A stretch of DNA of 64,000 nt from Juglans regia (GCF_001411555.2 NC_049912.1:16724341-16788340), one strand, 5' to 3'. Counted from the stretch's first letter, positions 1 to 34,382 are shown. Made by a program: numbers and translations. Notes: generated by a model not told the origin, from the sequence alone.

Positions 1-106
1 TAATTTTTGGTTTCTCAAACATGGTCAGTCTTTTGGACATCCTCTTTTTTAAAAAAAAAAAGAAAGAAAAACAACCAACATTCAAATTTATTAAACTCAT
101 CAAACA

Positions 107-3100
107 TTACAGTCTTTCCATACAAGGCATAACTATCTCAGGACCCTCTTCCAACCACACTAGTTCATTTTCAAACCTCAAGGTTGACTTTCCCATTTGG
201 TGAGCTGCACGATTACACTCTCTAGAAACATGTTGAATCTTCCAAGTTACTCTTCCCTTAGGGAATGATTGAATATCTTCTATAATCACAATTGATTTTC
301 TTCACTTTTCTGAACTTCATTAATCACTGTGAGAATATCACCTTCAAAAACGACATCTTCTATGTCTATCTCCATGCAAAACAGCACAGCTCTATGTAAG
401 GCTAATGCATCAGCCACAACTGGACTTTTAACATAACCTTTTGGCATACTCAAAGAAGCTATTAACTCCCCTTCCCAGTTTCTGATTACCACACCAACAC
501 CCATCTTGGAATTTCAGCATCTAAGGCAACATCCCAATTGACTTTATAAGTATTATATCCTGGCTTCCTCCATTTAAGAACTCTATGAGAACAAAGTATT
601 GATGTTGTGTAGCCCTTCACCTTCTCTTGTGATTGCTTGAAGCTCTCATTCTCTTCTCTTGCCCATTGTAACACTAAGTTGGAATTGTCAAATTTGCTGT
701 CAAATACAAACCTGTTTCTTCTCAACCATACTCTTTTCAACATGCATGCAGTTTCCTCTAAATCACTTTTCGATAGTTACTTAGCCATACCTTCCTAGAT
801 GTTATAAAAGCCAATGTATGTAGAATCTCACTTCTGCAAAGAACCTCAATGAACTTGACCAAACATCTTGAGCAGCAACACAACTCCACACTGCATGACA
901 TGTCGACTCCTTCCAGCTGACAGATAGGACTGAGTGCATTTTCTATGATTTTTCTTTTAAACAGATTCTTCTTTGTGGGAAGAGCTTCACTAGCTGCTTT
1001 TCAAAGAAACACCTTGACAAAATTTTGAACCTCTATTCCAACCTGCAGAAGAGTTATTGGACTGCTCTCCCTTCACATTCATTTTCATCTGGATAGCCAA
1101 ATGGTAAGCAGACTTCACAGAAAATACCCCAGACTTACTAGGGCCCCAAATGAGCTTGCCTTCTGCACCTCTAGAACTAATTGGTAAGCACTTAATTACA
1201 AATGCCTCTTCAGCACACATTACTTCATCAATCAAACCAGTGTTCCAACCTCCATGATCTTTAAGTAACTCTCTGATAGTTGCATCTCTTGGAATGAATT
1301 TTACTTGTGATTGCACCATGTGAGTTATGGGAATTGGTAACCATTTGTTACCCCATATCTTTATTTTTTTCTCCATTCCCACTCTCCATCTCAAGCCTGC
1401 CCTTATTAAGTAACTCAAGCCCATAATACTCCTCCACGCTTGTGATGGACCATTGCCAAGTTTAGCATCCATTAAGTTCCCTTTCTTATAGTACTCTTCT
1501 TTCATTACCTTAGCCACTAAAGAATTGGGATTTATTAATAATCTCAAAAATTGCTTAGCTAACATAGCTTGATTAAAACAATCCACATCTCTAAAACCCA
1601 GCCCTTCATGACTTTTAGACAAACTAATCTTACTCCACTCCTTCCATTGAATCTTCATGTTGTTATCCATATGGCCCCATCATAATTGAGCTAGCATATT
1701 TGATATCTCTTTACACAACTATTTTGGTAATTTAAAAACACCCATTGCATATGTGGGTATTGCCTAAAGCACATCTTTTGTAAGTACTTCTTTGCTAGCC
1801 TGTGTTAAAAACTAGTTTTTCCAACTGTTGATCCTCTTACAGACTCTATCTTTGATACCCTTGAATGCATTATACTTGTATTTCCCTATCATTGTGGGCA
1901 GACCCAAGTACTTCTCAACATCCCCACAAACCCTTGCACCTATATCCTGAGCTAACTCATCTACTATCTCCACCTCAGTATTAGTACTAAAATAAACTGA
2001 AGTTTTCTGCATATTTTATTTCTGTCCTGATGCCCTCTCGTACCTTTCTAGTAATTGTTTCATGGCCCTCCATTATTGCAGGCTAGCCTTGTAAAATAGT
2101 AAGCAATCATTTGTAAAAAGCAGATGATTAATTATGGTTCCACCTTTACTCATAGCCACACCCCTTATAGCTTCTATTGTAGGCTTAATCACCTTTCCAA
2201 GTTGACCATTAACAAGCACTAAGTATTGTATTGTTGATATACACTGCATTATCAAACCTATCCACCTGTTCCCAAAGCCTAGTTTATCCATCACATCTTT
2301 AAATAACTCCACTCCACTTTATCATATGCCTTAGACATATCAAACTTCAAAGCCATAATCCCTTCTTTCCCTTTATGCCTTGTTTTCATAGTATGCAAAG
2401 TTTCATAAGCTAACATTATATTGTTTGTAACAAGCCCTACCAGGAATAAATGAGCTCTGATTGTAAGAAATAACTTTAGGTAATACCTTTTTCAATCTAT
2501 TAGCCAACACTTTTTGCAATTATTTTATACAAAACATTGCACAAGTTTATTGGTCAACAATCAATTACACACTTTGGACTCTCTAGCTTAGGAATTAGAG
2601 TAATGTGTGTAAAGTTGATCCTTTATGCAAACAACCCATCATTAAGAAACTTGAGAATTGTTGTTGTAGTATCTTCACCAACTATCTTCCATAGGTCTTG
2701 ATAGAAGCATGCTCCATCATCAGAACCAGGTGATTTTAGTGGCCCAATTGGAAACAAAGCCACTTCCACTTCTTCTCTAGTGAAACCCCTCTCCAACTCC
2801 TCATTTATTTCCACAGAAACTCGTTGCTCCACAAAATTTAAACAATCTGCTATCTCACTTGAGAAGGCCGAGCTGAACAATATACATCTTCATAATGCTG
2901 TTGAAAAGGCTACTGAATCTCCCCCTGATCTTTCCTAAGTACTGAGTGAGAATCCCTCACTTGGGAGATGAAGTTCCTCTTCTTTCTCTAATTTGCACAC
3001 AGATCGAAAAACTTAATACTTCTATCTCCCAATTTATGCCAATTACTTTTTGCTCTTTGCCTCTACCTTATATCTTCTTGTTCTAACAAATAACTCAATT

Positions 3101-3918
3101 CCTGCTGTAAGTTTTTAATGACTTCCACATTGTTAGGCACTTCAGCTTCTTGTAATCTTCCTAGTTCTTCAGTCTTTTCTTTAATCATCCTTTATCCACC
3201 AGACCCTCGATTCCTACTCCATCTAGACAATGAAGTAGAACATTGGGACAAAGTGTCCTGTATCTGCTCCAGAGGCTGTGCATTTAATTTGCCCTTTTTC
3301 CAGATCTCCTCAATAATCTTCCCACATTCCTCATCTCTTAACCAGCATGCTTCAAATATAAAGACCCTTTTTGTAGTATGTTGTCCCCCCTCCCCTCTCC
3401 TAATAGACACTAACAATGGTTTATGGTCTAAGCTTCGAGCAAGCAGAGCTTCTATCACTACTTGTGTATACAACATCTTCCACTGTGCATTAGCAACAAC
3501 TCTGTCCAGCCTCTCTTTGGTAAAGCTATCACCCTTATTAAGTATTCACGTCTGTGTCTACCCCCCATTTCTCAGATTGCATCAACACTTCATTAAAATC
3601 TCCCATAACACACCGAGGAAAATTCCCAAGATTTAGTCTTGACAGTAACTCCCACGATTGAGCCCTCTTACTAGTTTCAGCATACCCATAAAATCCTAAC
3701 AAAAGCCATCTACTAATATGATCACCCATTGAAATCTATCCACTAATGTGCCTCAATGAAAAATTATGAATAGTAAACTGAATATCAGATTTCCATAGCA
3801 TAGCCAAACCACCACTTCTCCCCAGTTGATCAACCACAAAACACCCATCAAAACCTAATTTCCTTTTAACAGCTTCTACCCATGAAGTTTTAAGCAATGT
3901 TTCCATTAGAAACACCAC
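107..3918 (-). pseudogene. LINE-A ORF2 remnant (EN-RT-zf-RVT-RNase H)
   Basis: The endonuclease start is recognisable by a FLMET motif followed by a GLAMLWK segment (3736-3918). RT pieces include LKSPGSDDG (2623-2880) and the YLGLPTMIGK motif downstream of the palm (1812-2012). The zf-RVT region (990-1670) has the usual GLGFRDVDCFNQAMLAKQ and KIWGNKWLP blocks. RNase H is split into 486-743 (VNWDVALD) and 107-504, with VVFEGD and an HVSREC-N-AAH motif. Each block sits in a different frame from the next. The family is plant LINE/L1-like, and the ORF is dead. Confidence 0.85.
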
Positions 3919-4006
3919 TTTGAGATGATTATCCTTTACCTATTGGTAAAGGTCCTGAACTGTCTGAGGGTTCCCAAGCCCTTGGCAGTTCCAACTTAAG
4001 AATGAT

Positions 4007-4530
4007 TCATAACCCTCGACAGGGCTGGCTAGCAGCCTCCACCGATTCGTCCACCACTACATTACCCTTCAACCCATTAGTTAATTTCAACTTCTTGATT
4101 CTATCCTTGGTTATCTCTTCATCAACCAAGAACAAACTAGGATGTTTCTTAGCAGAAAAAGATTGAATATACAGAACCGAGTTTCCTTGCCCCTTGCCCT
4201 TTTCTTCCAATTTCTTGTCTTATGAACCTCCTTTCTTCATGATCCAACAGCAACTGCCTCTGGTTGCTTCTTTTCTACCATTAGAGGCAAGTCTTCTATC
4301 CTAACCTCTTTACCCATACACTCCTCGTCAATGTTCGGAGAATTGGACCTTGAGTCATCCTTGCTTGCCAGTTGCCCACCTTCACAACGTCTTCCACCAG
4401 ATTTTGCCTTGAGCCACACCTCGAATTGCCTCTCACCTCCACTGTTCTGTTTTCTACTCCCCATCTCAACCTCACACCCACTATCATCTTGTATTTAATT
4501 GGCACCCACATACTCTTCGAGTTGAAATTA
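4007..4530 (-). pseudogene. LINE-A ORF1 tail remnant
   Basis: Short minus-strand frames include WVPIKYK followed by a frameshifted QFEVWLKA segment. In plant LINE ORF1 proteins these flank the CCHC zinc knuckle (the strand before the knuckle and the 'YGxWLRA' block after it). The knuckle itself is not intact here. The rest is low-similarity linker. Identification rests on these two short motifs and on position directly upstream of the endonuclease. Confidence 0.55.
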
Positions 4531-4651
4531 ATGGTTCTTCCTTGTGCAACAACCTTCCAGTGGGATTTGGGTCCTCTCTCTCTAGTGAGGTTTTCTCTCT
4601 AGAATAGAGTTAGTCCCTTCTACTAGTCCTCACTAGACTGAAGTGGTGGTA

Positions 4652-5842
4652 ATGGATGAAGAATTGTCTAGACAATGGGAAAGGCTGAGTCTCACTGAGA
4701 AGGAAAAGGAGGGGCTGATGCTACCATCTCTTAGGAAGACAGAAACAGGGAACCAAAGTCATTTATGTCTGTTACTGATGATAGTAGCAGAAAAACCTAT
4801 TAATAAGGAAGCTTTTAAGAGTACCATGGCCAAAGTTTGGAAGTGTGAGAGCTGGATTCAGTTCACTGAAGTCGGCATGAACAAATACCTTATTGAGTTC
4901 AACACTGAGCAGGATATGTTTCGAGTGATAAAGGGCAGACCATGGTCCTTTGATCTCTGGCTTTTGTGTATCCAACCTTATGAGGGATCTATGTTCATTA
5001 ATGAGGTGGCCTTCAACATATAGGATTTTTGGCTTCAAGCTTACAATCTACCTTTCAACTGTATGAACCAAGAAATTGGTTTCCAAATAGGTAGCAGTGT
5101 GGGGAGGCTCTTAAAGGTCCATGCAAATGAAAGAGGAATAAGTTGGGGCAGGTTCATGAGAATAAGGGTAGAAATCAACATCACCAAAGCACTACCAAGA
5201 GGCACTTCATGAGAATATGCTTTAAGTGTCATGAGAATATGCTTTAAGTGTGGTGTCATCAAGCATTCTCAAAAGGTCTGCACCAGTGCACCAAATGGGG
5301 ATGGTAAGAAACAATATGGGATATGGCTCAGAGCCCCAGCTGCCAGGGAATGTGATTTGCAATATAAAAAATATGGTGAAAGGGCTTCTCGGGGGGGCCA
5401 TACTCAGGATCATTCATGGAAGGAAGGAAGGGAGGTCAGGGATGAATCTCAAAGTGTAAAACATAAGTCAAGGAGGAATGTCAGGTCTCTACTAGGGACT
5501 TTTTTAATGACAAGGCTGCTCAGAACAACCTGCAAGAATCAGAGGACTTGTAAACACCAAGACAGTTACTCGAAACAGAATGTGGAGAAAAGCAAAGTAA
5601 AAAAAGCAGTGATTTGTTTATCCCCTTCAAAGGGGCCCAGTGATATGCTAGGAGTGGAAGCCATTGACCCTAGAAAGGTAGACCATGTGGATAACCAGTC
5701 CTATCTCGACACCATCAAGGTAAACAGCACTAAAAAGGACCATGGGGTATCAAAAGACTTGGTATCACAGATAAACTCCCTGGACCAATTTTTTACTGAC
5801 CAAGTCAAAGTTTTGAAACAATCTAAGGCAAGGGCATCATGA
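4652..5842 (+). pseudogene. LINE-B ORF1 remnant (DUF4283 + CCHC knuckle)
   Basis: The start ATG at 4652 opens an ORF whose first 120 residues match a DUF4283-like LINE ORF1 domain, with MFRVIKGRPWSFD and LLCIQPYEG blocks. It stops at 5021 and resumes in another frame at 5231. There a knuckle reads CFKCGVIKHSQKVC (C-x2-C-x4-H-x4-C) and is followed by the diagnostic YGIWLRAPA block. A short direct duplication at about 5207-5245 (ATGAGAATATGCTTTAAGTG twice) breaks the frame. ORF1 is the RNA-binding chaperone in this family. Confidence 0.78.
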
Positions 5843-6059
5843 AAGAGAAGGGGAAGTAACTTATGTTTTGAGAGCCTTTCCTCAGGTTTCTCTAACAATA
5901 CAAAGAGATCTACTAGTCCTCTTCCAGCTTGTGATGAACAAAAAAAGGATAAAAGAATTAAAACTGAGGGAAGAGTCAATAATACCTTGCACAATGTAGA
6001 TCTGGTGGAAGTTGTTGAACAACCCTGTCAATCACAAAGAATGGCATAAGCTAGAACTG

Positions 6060-9000
6060 TCGGGGGCTTGAGAACTCCCAGATAGTTCAAAATCTGCATC
6101 AAATGGTGCACCAAAAGATCTCATCCTTTGTTTTCTTGATGGAAACAAAGTGTAAAAGGCTCAAAGTTGAAAGTATCAAAAAGGCTCTAAGGTTTGAAAA
6201 CAACTTTGTAGTAGATTGCAAAGGTTTAAGTGGAGGGATTACTTTCCTCTGGAAGGAGGAATTTGAGGCAGCAGTTCACTCATATACTCAAAACCATATT
6301 TCCCTAATGGTCAAGGGAGTTTTTTTTTTTTGGGGGGCAGGTGGTAGAGATTGGCTACTTATTGGTTTTTATGGCTCCCCCAATACAACACAAAGGAAGG
6401 AAAGCTGGCAGTTATTATGAAACCTTACACCATTGAATCATGAAGGGTGGTTATGTGTGGGGGACTTTAATGAGGTGCTCAGTTTTGGAGAAAAATGTGG
6501 GGGCCCTCTTAGACCCGACAACCAGATCAAGTCATTCAGGAATACTGTTGATGCATGTGGATTATGTGATATGGGCTTCATTGGTAATAAATTCATTTGG
6601 TCTAATGGAAGATTTGGAGGGACATTCATTAAAGAGAGGCTTGATAGAGCCTTATGTAATTTCACATGGTCTGAATCCTATCCTAATTCAAGGGTGTTCA
6701 CATTCCCAACTTTAAGCTCAGATCACTGCCCACTCCTTATCACCCTAGATGGGAGTCAAGCTTTCATCTCAAGGTCTAAAAAGCCTTTTCAATTTGAGGC
6801 AAGCTGGACACTTAGAGAGGACTGCTATACGGTGGTTGAGGAAGCATGGAATCAGCCCAGACAGGCAGAAAACCAAGTGAAGAAGGCAAATGAGGGACTG
6901 ACAGGATGTAAACAGGAATTGCTGAATTGGAGGAAGGTGGATGCAGGCAAGACTTAGGAAGAATTGAAGGCTCAACTAAATCTATTAAATGAGCTACAAA
7001 ATCAGAATAGAGGACATCTCAATGGTGCCTAGCCATTAGGCAAGCACAAAGAGCAGCAAACAGACTTCTTGAGGAAGAAAACCTTAGGTGGAAGGAGCGG
7101 GCCATACAAAAATGGTTAAGGGAGGGAGACAATAACACCAAGGTTTTCCACCAATGTGCTTCCCAGAGAAGGAAAACCAATGTTATTAATAAACTGGTGG
7201 ATGATTCTGGCCATGAAGTTCACTCCAAAGAAGGAATTAGAGCTCTTTTCCAAAGCTACTACAAGGATCTCTTCTCTACCTCAAATCCAGAGAACATAAC
7301 TAAATGCTTAGCATCCCTGAACCCTCGAGTCACAGCAGATCAGAATGAGGCACTTACAAGGCCTTATACTCAACAAGAAGTGGAGGATGCCCTTTTCCAA
7401 ATGGAGGGACTTAGCTCCGCAGGACTAGATGGTTTTCTTGCAGTTTTTTTACCAAAAATACTGGCCAATCATTGGAGCTTAGGTATGTGATGCAGTCTTA
7501 CTGGTTCTAAATTCCAAAGTTAGTATTGCTAAGATCAACAACACTTTTATCACTTTAATTCCAAAGAAAAGGGCCCCTACCAAGGTGATTGAGTTTAGAC
7601 CAATCTCTTTGTGTAATGTTCTCTATAAACTAGTTTCAAAGGTGGTATCCAATAGGCTTCAAAACCTGCTACCTCATATAATCTCATGCACCCAGTCTGC
7701 TTTTGCGCCTAATAGACTCATTTCTGACAATATCACAATGGCTTTCGAGGCCCTGAACACTATGAAATGTAGAATGGCAGGGAAGGAGGGCTACATGGCC
7801 TTGAAACTTGACATGAGCAAGACCTATGACAGAATTGAGTGGAGTTTTCTCAGAGTTGTGCAGCTCAAGCTGGGGTTCTACAATCAGTGGGTGGAACTTG
7901 TAATGCAGTGCATTGAGACAGTTTCTTATGAACTTTTGGTGAATGGCATGCCCCAAGAACCTATCCACCCAACAAGAGGTATAAGACAAGGTGATCCCCT
8001 CTTACCTTATCTCTTCATTTTGTGTGCTGAGGCATTTAGCAACCTGATTAATCAAGCTGAAGCCAAGGGCCTAATTCATGGTGTTCCAATAGCAAAAGGA
8101 CAAATCAGTGTTTCTCATCTATTTTTTGTTGATGACAGCTAGCTTTTTTGCAAGGCCAATGTGTTTGAATGGAGTAGATTACTCAGTTTACTAAGAGTGT
8201 ATGAGTTAGCCTTGGGACAAAGGCTTAATCTTGAGGAAACTTCAATCATGTTTAGCAAGAATACAATTCAGGCTACCCAGAGGTATATCATCTCAATTAC
8301 GGGTATGAGGTCTGACATCATATGAAAAATACCTTGGATTGCCCTCTGTGGTTGGAAAGGCTCGATATAACTCTTTCAAGAGTATTCTAGACAATGTAAG
8401 ATTGAGAACTAGTTTTCACAAAGTCAAGGTTCTATCCCAGGCAGGGAAATAAATCTACATCAAAGTTGTTCTACAAGCCCTCCCCATCTATACCATGAAT
8501 GTGTTCAAGCTACCTGTCTCTCTTCTAAAGGACATAAATAGTGTAATTCACAATTTCTAGTGGGGACAACAAGATAGAGAAAAAAAGGGCTCATTGGGTT
8601 TCTTGGAAGAGGATGAGGAAATCTAAACTAGAAGGGAGGATGAGATTTAGGGACCTTGAAGTTTTCAACAAAGCCTTGCTTGCTAAATAGTGTTCGAGGC
8701 TAATCCAACAACCCGAGACTCTTGCAGCAAAAGTGATGAAAGCAAAATACTATCCAAACACCAACTTCTAGCAAGCAAAATTAGACTCCAAGCCATCTTT
8801 TATTTGGAGGAGCTTTATTTTAGCCAGGCCTTTTGTTAAAGTAGGTGCCTATTGGAGGATTGGAAATGGCATGGAAACACACATATGGAGAGATAAATGG
8901 ATTGCACATGCTACTCCTAGCAAGAGCATAAGCCCTGTCAAAGTGCTAGACAACAATGCCACTGTCTCAAATTTGATTAATCCTGAATCAAAGCAATGGT

Positions 9001-10830
9001 ATACTAAGATGGTAAAGGAAATTTTTGTCCCTAGAGAAGCTGATACCATTTTGAAAACCCCTATTAGTGGCCTAAATATCAGAGACAAAATCATTTGGAA
9101 GGCTCTAAAGATGGCACTTTCTTTGTTAGAAGTGCTTATCACCTGGAAAATGAGAGGGTATTGTCAGAAAAATCCCAAGCTTCGAGCAGTAAATCTTTCA
9201 CAGAAGTTTGGAGGCTGCTATGGCAGCTTAAAATCCCACCTGGAGACAAGGTTTTTTTTATAGAGAGCATGTCTAGAATCCCTTCCTACTCAATCTAATC
9301 TTTTCAAGAAGAACATTGTGAAGCAACCATTATGTCCTATATGCAGGTTAGAAGTAGAAGACATTGTGCATGCAGTATGGAGGTGTGAATCTGCCAAGGA
9401 TGTATGGAGTGCTTGTTCAAAGAGCCTTCCAAGACCATGAAGCCACAAGTGGTTCAAGCGTTTGTAGTTGTAGCTAGGCAACTATGGTGGATGAGGAATT
9501 CTTTCATTTTTAAGGAAACATTTGCACATCCCTCTGCCGTTATTAGGGAGGCCAGACACACACTTGAACTACTAAACGAGGAGAATCCAAGAAGAGACTT
9601 CAGAACCAACCGAGCATGTACCTCATCAAATTCATGGCAAGCCCGCCCGCTCTCTACACTGGATCAAGCTGAATTGGGATGGGGCTATTGACAAGGCCCA
9701 GGGTCTCATCGAAGTAGGAGTGGTTGCCAGCGATAGTGCAGGCCATATTATTTCTACAATGAGATCTAGTAAACACCTCTTCCCTGACCCCTTACTAGGT
9801 AAGGCTTATGGGGCGTTGCAAACAGTGAAGATTGGATTGGACCTTGGCTTTACATAGGTCATACTTGAAGGGGACTCACTACAAGTTATAATGGCTCTCA
9901 AAAGTGATAAAGAATGCTGGAGTAGTGCTAGTATGATTAGGGGTGCAAATGGTCCGGTCTAGTCCGGCGATAGATCGAATATTTTCGGTCCATTATTTTT
10001 TCGGACCGGATTGGACCGAACACCCAAAGGGACCGGACCAGATCGATAGCTATCGGTCCGGTCCGGTTGGTCCATTCGGTCCGACCTAATTTTTTTTTTC
10101 GTTTTTTATTTTTTTAAATAATTAATAATAAAATTTATTTAAAATACTAAATTAAATTAAGTGACTTATTAATGTAAATTATGTAACAAATTCAATAAAA
10201 AAATATTTTATATGGTCAATGATAATAAATTAGATGAAAATTATATTATTAATTTATATAATTACTATATAATTAACTAATTGATATTATATATTAGTTA
10301 ATTTATAGAATATTAACAAGTGTTAATAACATATTTAAAATTTTATATTGTTAATAGTGATAGGTTAAATGAAAAAATATATAAAATATTGTTAATTTAT
10401 AGAATATTAACAAGTTTTAATAACATATTTAAAATTTTATATTGTTAATTGTATAATTATTATATAAAATATATATAATATTTTTTTATTTTTATTTTTT
10501 ATTCGGTCCTGTCTGATCTGGCAAAATCTTGGACCGTGGACCGGACCGAAACTTTTCAATTATCTAAAACGTGGATCGAGACCGATAGGTCTCTATCTCG
10601 ATCCTGTCCGGACCGAAACGGTCTGTCCGGTCGGACTGACCGTTTATCACCCCCAAGTATGATCATGAATGAAACTAAAGTGTAACTTCGAAGGTTTGCT
10701 AAGTGAGAGGTTTCTCATGTTAGAAGAAGTGACAACTCTATTGCTTACTTGTTAGTAAAAGACTCTCTTTTATTTTCTGACCATATTGTAACAATGGAAG
10801 AGATCCCAGCATGTATTTATTCCTTAGTTT
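6060..10830 (+). pseudogene. LINE-B ORF2 remnant (EN-RT-zf-RVT-RNase H)
   Basis: The endonuclease spans 6103-6957 in two frames, with FVFLMETK, GDFNEVL and SDHCPLLI motifs. RT spans 7197-8142 with FRPISLCNVLYK, an LDMSKTYDRIEW block and GIRQGDPL. The catalytic FADD box has become FVDDS and is followed at once by a stop. zf-RVT lies at 8871-9298 and the RNase H begins near 9660. The latter half of RNase H (HVRRSDNSIAYLL) lies downstream of the MITE at about 10700-10760. Multiple stops show it is not functional. Confidence 0.85.
9938..10655. mobile_element. hAT-type MITE (718 bp) inside LINE-B
   Basis: A perfect 8-bp duplication AGTATGAT flanks the insert (9930-9937 and 10656-10663). The ends are imperfect terminal inverted repeats starting TAGGGGTGCAAATGGTCCGG on the left; the right end, reverse-complemented, begins TTGGGGGTGATAAACGGTC. 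Both ends are rich in GGTCCG/GGACCG words and the middle is almost pure AT with no ORF. An 8-bp target site and a TAGGGGTG end are typical of non-autonomous hAT elements. It splits the LINE RNase H, so it is younger than that LINE. Confidence 0.9.
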
Positions 10831-10866
10831 AATGAAATGAAGATGAAAATTTGACTTAAAAAAAAA

Positions 10867-11405
10867 GAATGGAGTAGATTAAAGAATATATTTCTATTTT
10901 TCGTATTCTCAAAAAAATTTCAATTATTCATAAAGACCATAACTCAAATATTAATTTTGCACTTATTCGTTTCCTAAAAAGTAAAAAAAAAGCTTGCTCC
11001 GTATGGATTTATGATTTTATCAACACGTTTAACAACAAGAACCGAGGCAATTTTCATCGGTTTTACCGTAAGACTCAAGCACCTCAAACGAAGGAAGCCA
11101 ACTTTAAAAAAAATAAAAACGTCTGTATATATTTTACAAGAATTAAAAAAATAGGAATGGAGAAAAGAGAGCCCACCACCTACGACTTTGCTGTCGTCGG
11201 CCTCGCAGTAGAAGACGAAGGTAGTAAATGAAATTTCTGTTGTTCATCTTTTTTACTAAAAATGGCGTCGGATCTATAATTTAGCAGTAAGGATTAATTA
11301 TTTTTATTTCCTCCCTCCTTTCCCTCTCCGGTGACCCCTCTCTCTGATTTTGTAAGGGGTCGCCTCTAAATTCCGCGGTATTTGAATCATTTTAGGGAAA
11401 TAGAT
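10867..11405 (+). promoter_or_regulatory. SEC23 upstream region
   Basis: This is the only non-transposon stretch between LINE-B and the SEC23 start codon, so promoter and 5' UTR should lie here. It is AT-rich to about 11150 and then GC-richer with CT runs, like a plant 5' UTR. GAAG followed by GTAGTA at about 11221 and a TTTTAG at 11389-11394 could mark a leader intron. This is only a guess. No unambiguous TATA box was assigned. Confidence 0.4.
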
Positions 11406-33036
<21,631 letters not shown>

Positions 33037-33660
33037 CAGCAGGCAAGGGTTGAGAGTTATACACTTGCTCTAGGGGTTTTGTTTCGAGTAAATTCCCAGT
33101 CTGGTTTTGGTTTCGTCCTGCTCATTCGGGTTCTCCCTCTCTCTCCCTTGTTTTTAAAGATGACGGATCAGGCCCCGGGTTATTTAAAAAATAAGGACAG
33201 CCTAGGTTATTCTTTGGGGGAGGTATTGCTTCCTTATAAGAATAAGGGAGGGACAAAGATGTCGGTTGAGTTCTGAATTATGGGAAAAGAAAGGTATATG
33301 ATGATAATGTAAGTTAGAGGAGGATTCAGCAGGGGAGCCAATCAGTAAGATATATTTGTCTAAAGATATTCTTTTTCCATCTTTACATTTTTGTATTAAC
33401 CCAAATCAGAAGTATGCCTTGTGTATCTAAATTTTATAGTTATATATACTCTTATGGAATTGATGCTCCTTGTTTGGACAGTTCGGGAACTCTACCTGCT
33501 TTGTTCATTTTCTTCTTCTCTATGTATCTCTTAACTTAGCGTGGCGACTCAATTTTATCTTTGACTTTTCCCGAAACTTTCTTTGGCGGGGATGGGATGA
33601 AAGGCAATTGCATTATTCTTGTTGAAGCTTTCATTGAATATAAATAAATAGGGATAAGTA
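33037..33660 (+). other. SEC23 3' untranslated region
   Basis: The sequence after the TGA at 33034-33036 is non-repetitive, with no ORF of note. A candidate polyadenylation signal AATAAA lies at 33643-33648. The transcript end is inferred from this signal only. From there to 33905 is AT-rich spacer in which I see nothing. Confidence 0.45.
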
Positions 33661-33919
33661 CATTTACAAGTGGTACATTCGATTCTAAATTATAAAAAAT
33701 TATTACTTTTAATCTCCATTAAAATCACACTAATTAAGATTATATCATGCTATTTATTTTTTCATCGATATTATCAATAAGATTTGGTAACTATTTTATA
33801 GTTGGAAGGTGTAATGTGCTAATTTAGTAGTTTGGAATTCAAATTTTAAACATTGATGGTTCGCGAGCGTATTGTGTTAGTTTGGTCCATGGCCTGTCAA
33901 ATTGCTTTCCAGACCTTTT

Positions 33920-34382
33920 TTTGGAAGAAAAAGCTCATTCCATTAATCAACCCAACTGAATATAAGGAGGGAGATCCTTCAACATTACAATATGATCATA
34001 ACTGGATAGAGCATCTTTTGCTAACAAATGAGCTAAAGAGTTGTCATTTCTCCTAACATGAGAAACCTCCAACTTAGCAAAATTACTTAAGAGTTGTTTT
34101 GCTTCATGTACATACATACTAGTACTGTTACAACCTTCTTTGTCCCTTCTAAGGTTGTTGATGACTTGAAGGGAATCTCCTTCAATAATAATCTGTGTAA
34201 GCCCAAGCTCCAGACCAAATTGCACCGTTTTAAGAGCTCCGAATACCTCAGCTAGCAATGGATCAGGATAGAGGTGTTTCTTGGTCCTCAAGGGTGCTAT
34301 GATTTTTCCTGAACTGTTCCTCACTACCACTCTCACACCAACTAAACCTCTAACTTTTCCTCAATAATAAACTGTTCCTCAA
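33920..34382 (-). mobile_element. 5'-truncated LINE (RNase H end) with 15-bp target duplication
   Basis: CTTTCCAGACCTTTT flanks the unit perfectly (33905-33919 and 34383-34397). The minus-strand ORF 33947-34336 is the last 129 residues of a LINE RNase H: EGDSLQVINNLRRDKEGC, HVRRNDNSLAHLLAKDAL and a C-terminus after SYDHIVMLKDLPP. It matches LINE-B block for block (EGDSLQVIMALKSDKECW; HVRRSDNSIAYLLVKD), and the piece is intact over that length. The A-rich tail lies on the low-coordinate side. Confidence 0.9.

Larger units (their letters stand above)
60..4545 (-). mobile_element. LINE-A, decayed non-LTR retrotransposon
   Basis: On the minus strand the pieces come in LINE order. The tail of ORF1 is at 4007-4530, an endonuclease/exonuclease/phosphatase domain at 3538-3918, reverse transcriptase at 1812-2880, the zf-RVT linker at 990-1670 and a plant LINE RNase H at 107-743. 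The frame is broken many times by stops and indels, so no protein can be made. The 5' end stops near 4545, where the next LINE begins on the other strand. ORF1 is present only from the zinc-knuckle side, so the element is 5' truncated or was cut by its neighbour. No clear poly(A) or target duplication was found at the low-coordinate end, which lies close to the window edge. Confidence 0.88.
4560..10866 (+). mobile_element. LINE-B, near full-length but dead non-LTR retrotransposon
   Basis: Domains are in order on the plus strand: 5' leader, ORF1 with a DUF4283-like domain and CCHC knuckle, then ORF2 with endonuclease, RT, zf-RVT and RNase H. It ends in an A-rich tail at 10858-10866. It has several frameshifts and in-frame stops. 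A hAT-type MITE with a perfect 8-bp target duplication interrupts the RNase H. The 3' end lies about 540 bp upstream of the SEC23 start codon, so the LINE forms the upstream boundary of that gene. The RNase H closely resembles the LINE fragment at 33920-34382, indicating the same family. No target duplication was identified. Confidence 0.88.

Noticed and set aside
8167..10881. 15-bp match GAATGGAGTAGATTA at 8167 and 10867 as a LINE-B target duplication or deletion scar
   Set aside because: One copy is inside the ORF2 coding region and not at the 5' end. A 15-bp match is expected by chance about once or twice in a window of this size.
11382..11405. Upstream TTG start for SEC23
   Set aside because: Plant SEC23 proteins begin at MSEMA, which corresponds to the ATG at 11406. 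The eight extra residues have no counterpart.
33947..34336. A host ribonuclease H gene (129 aa ORF)
   Set aside because: It matches the end of LINE-B ORF2 and is bounded by a 15-bp target duplication, so it is a truncated LINE.
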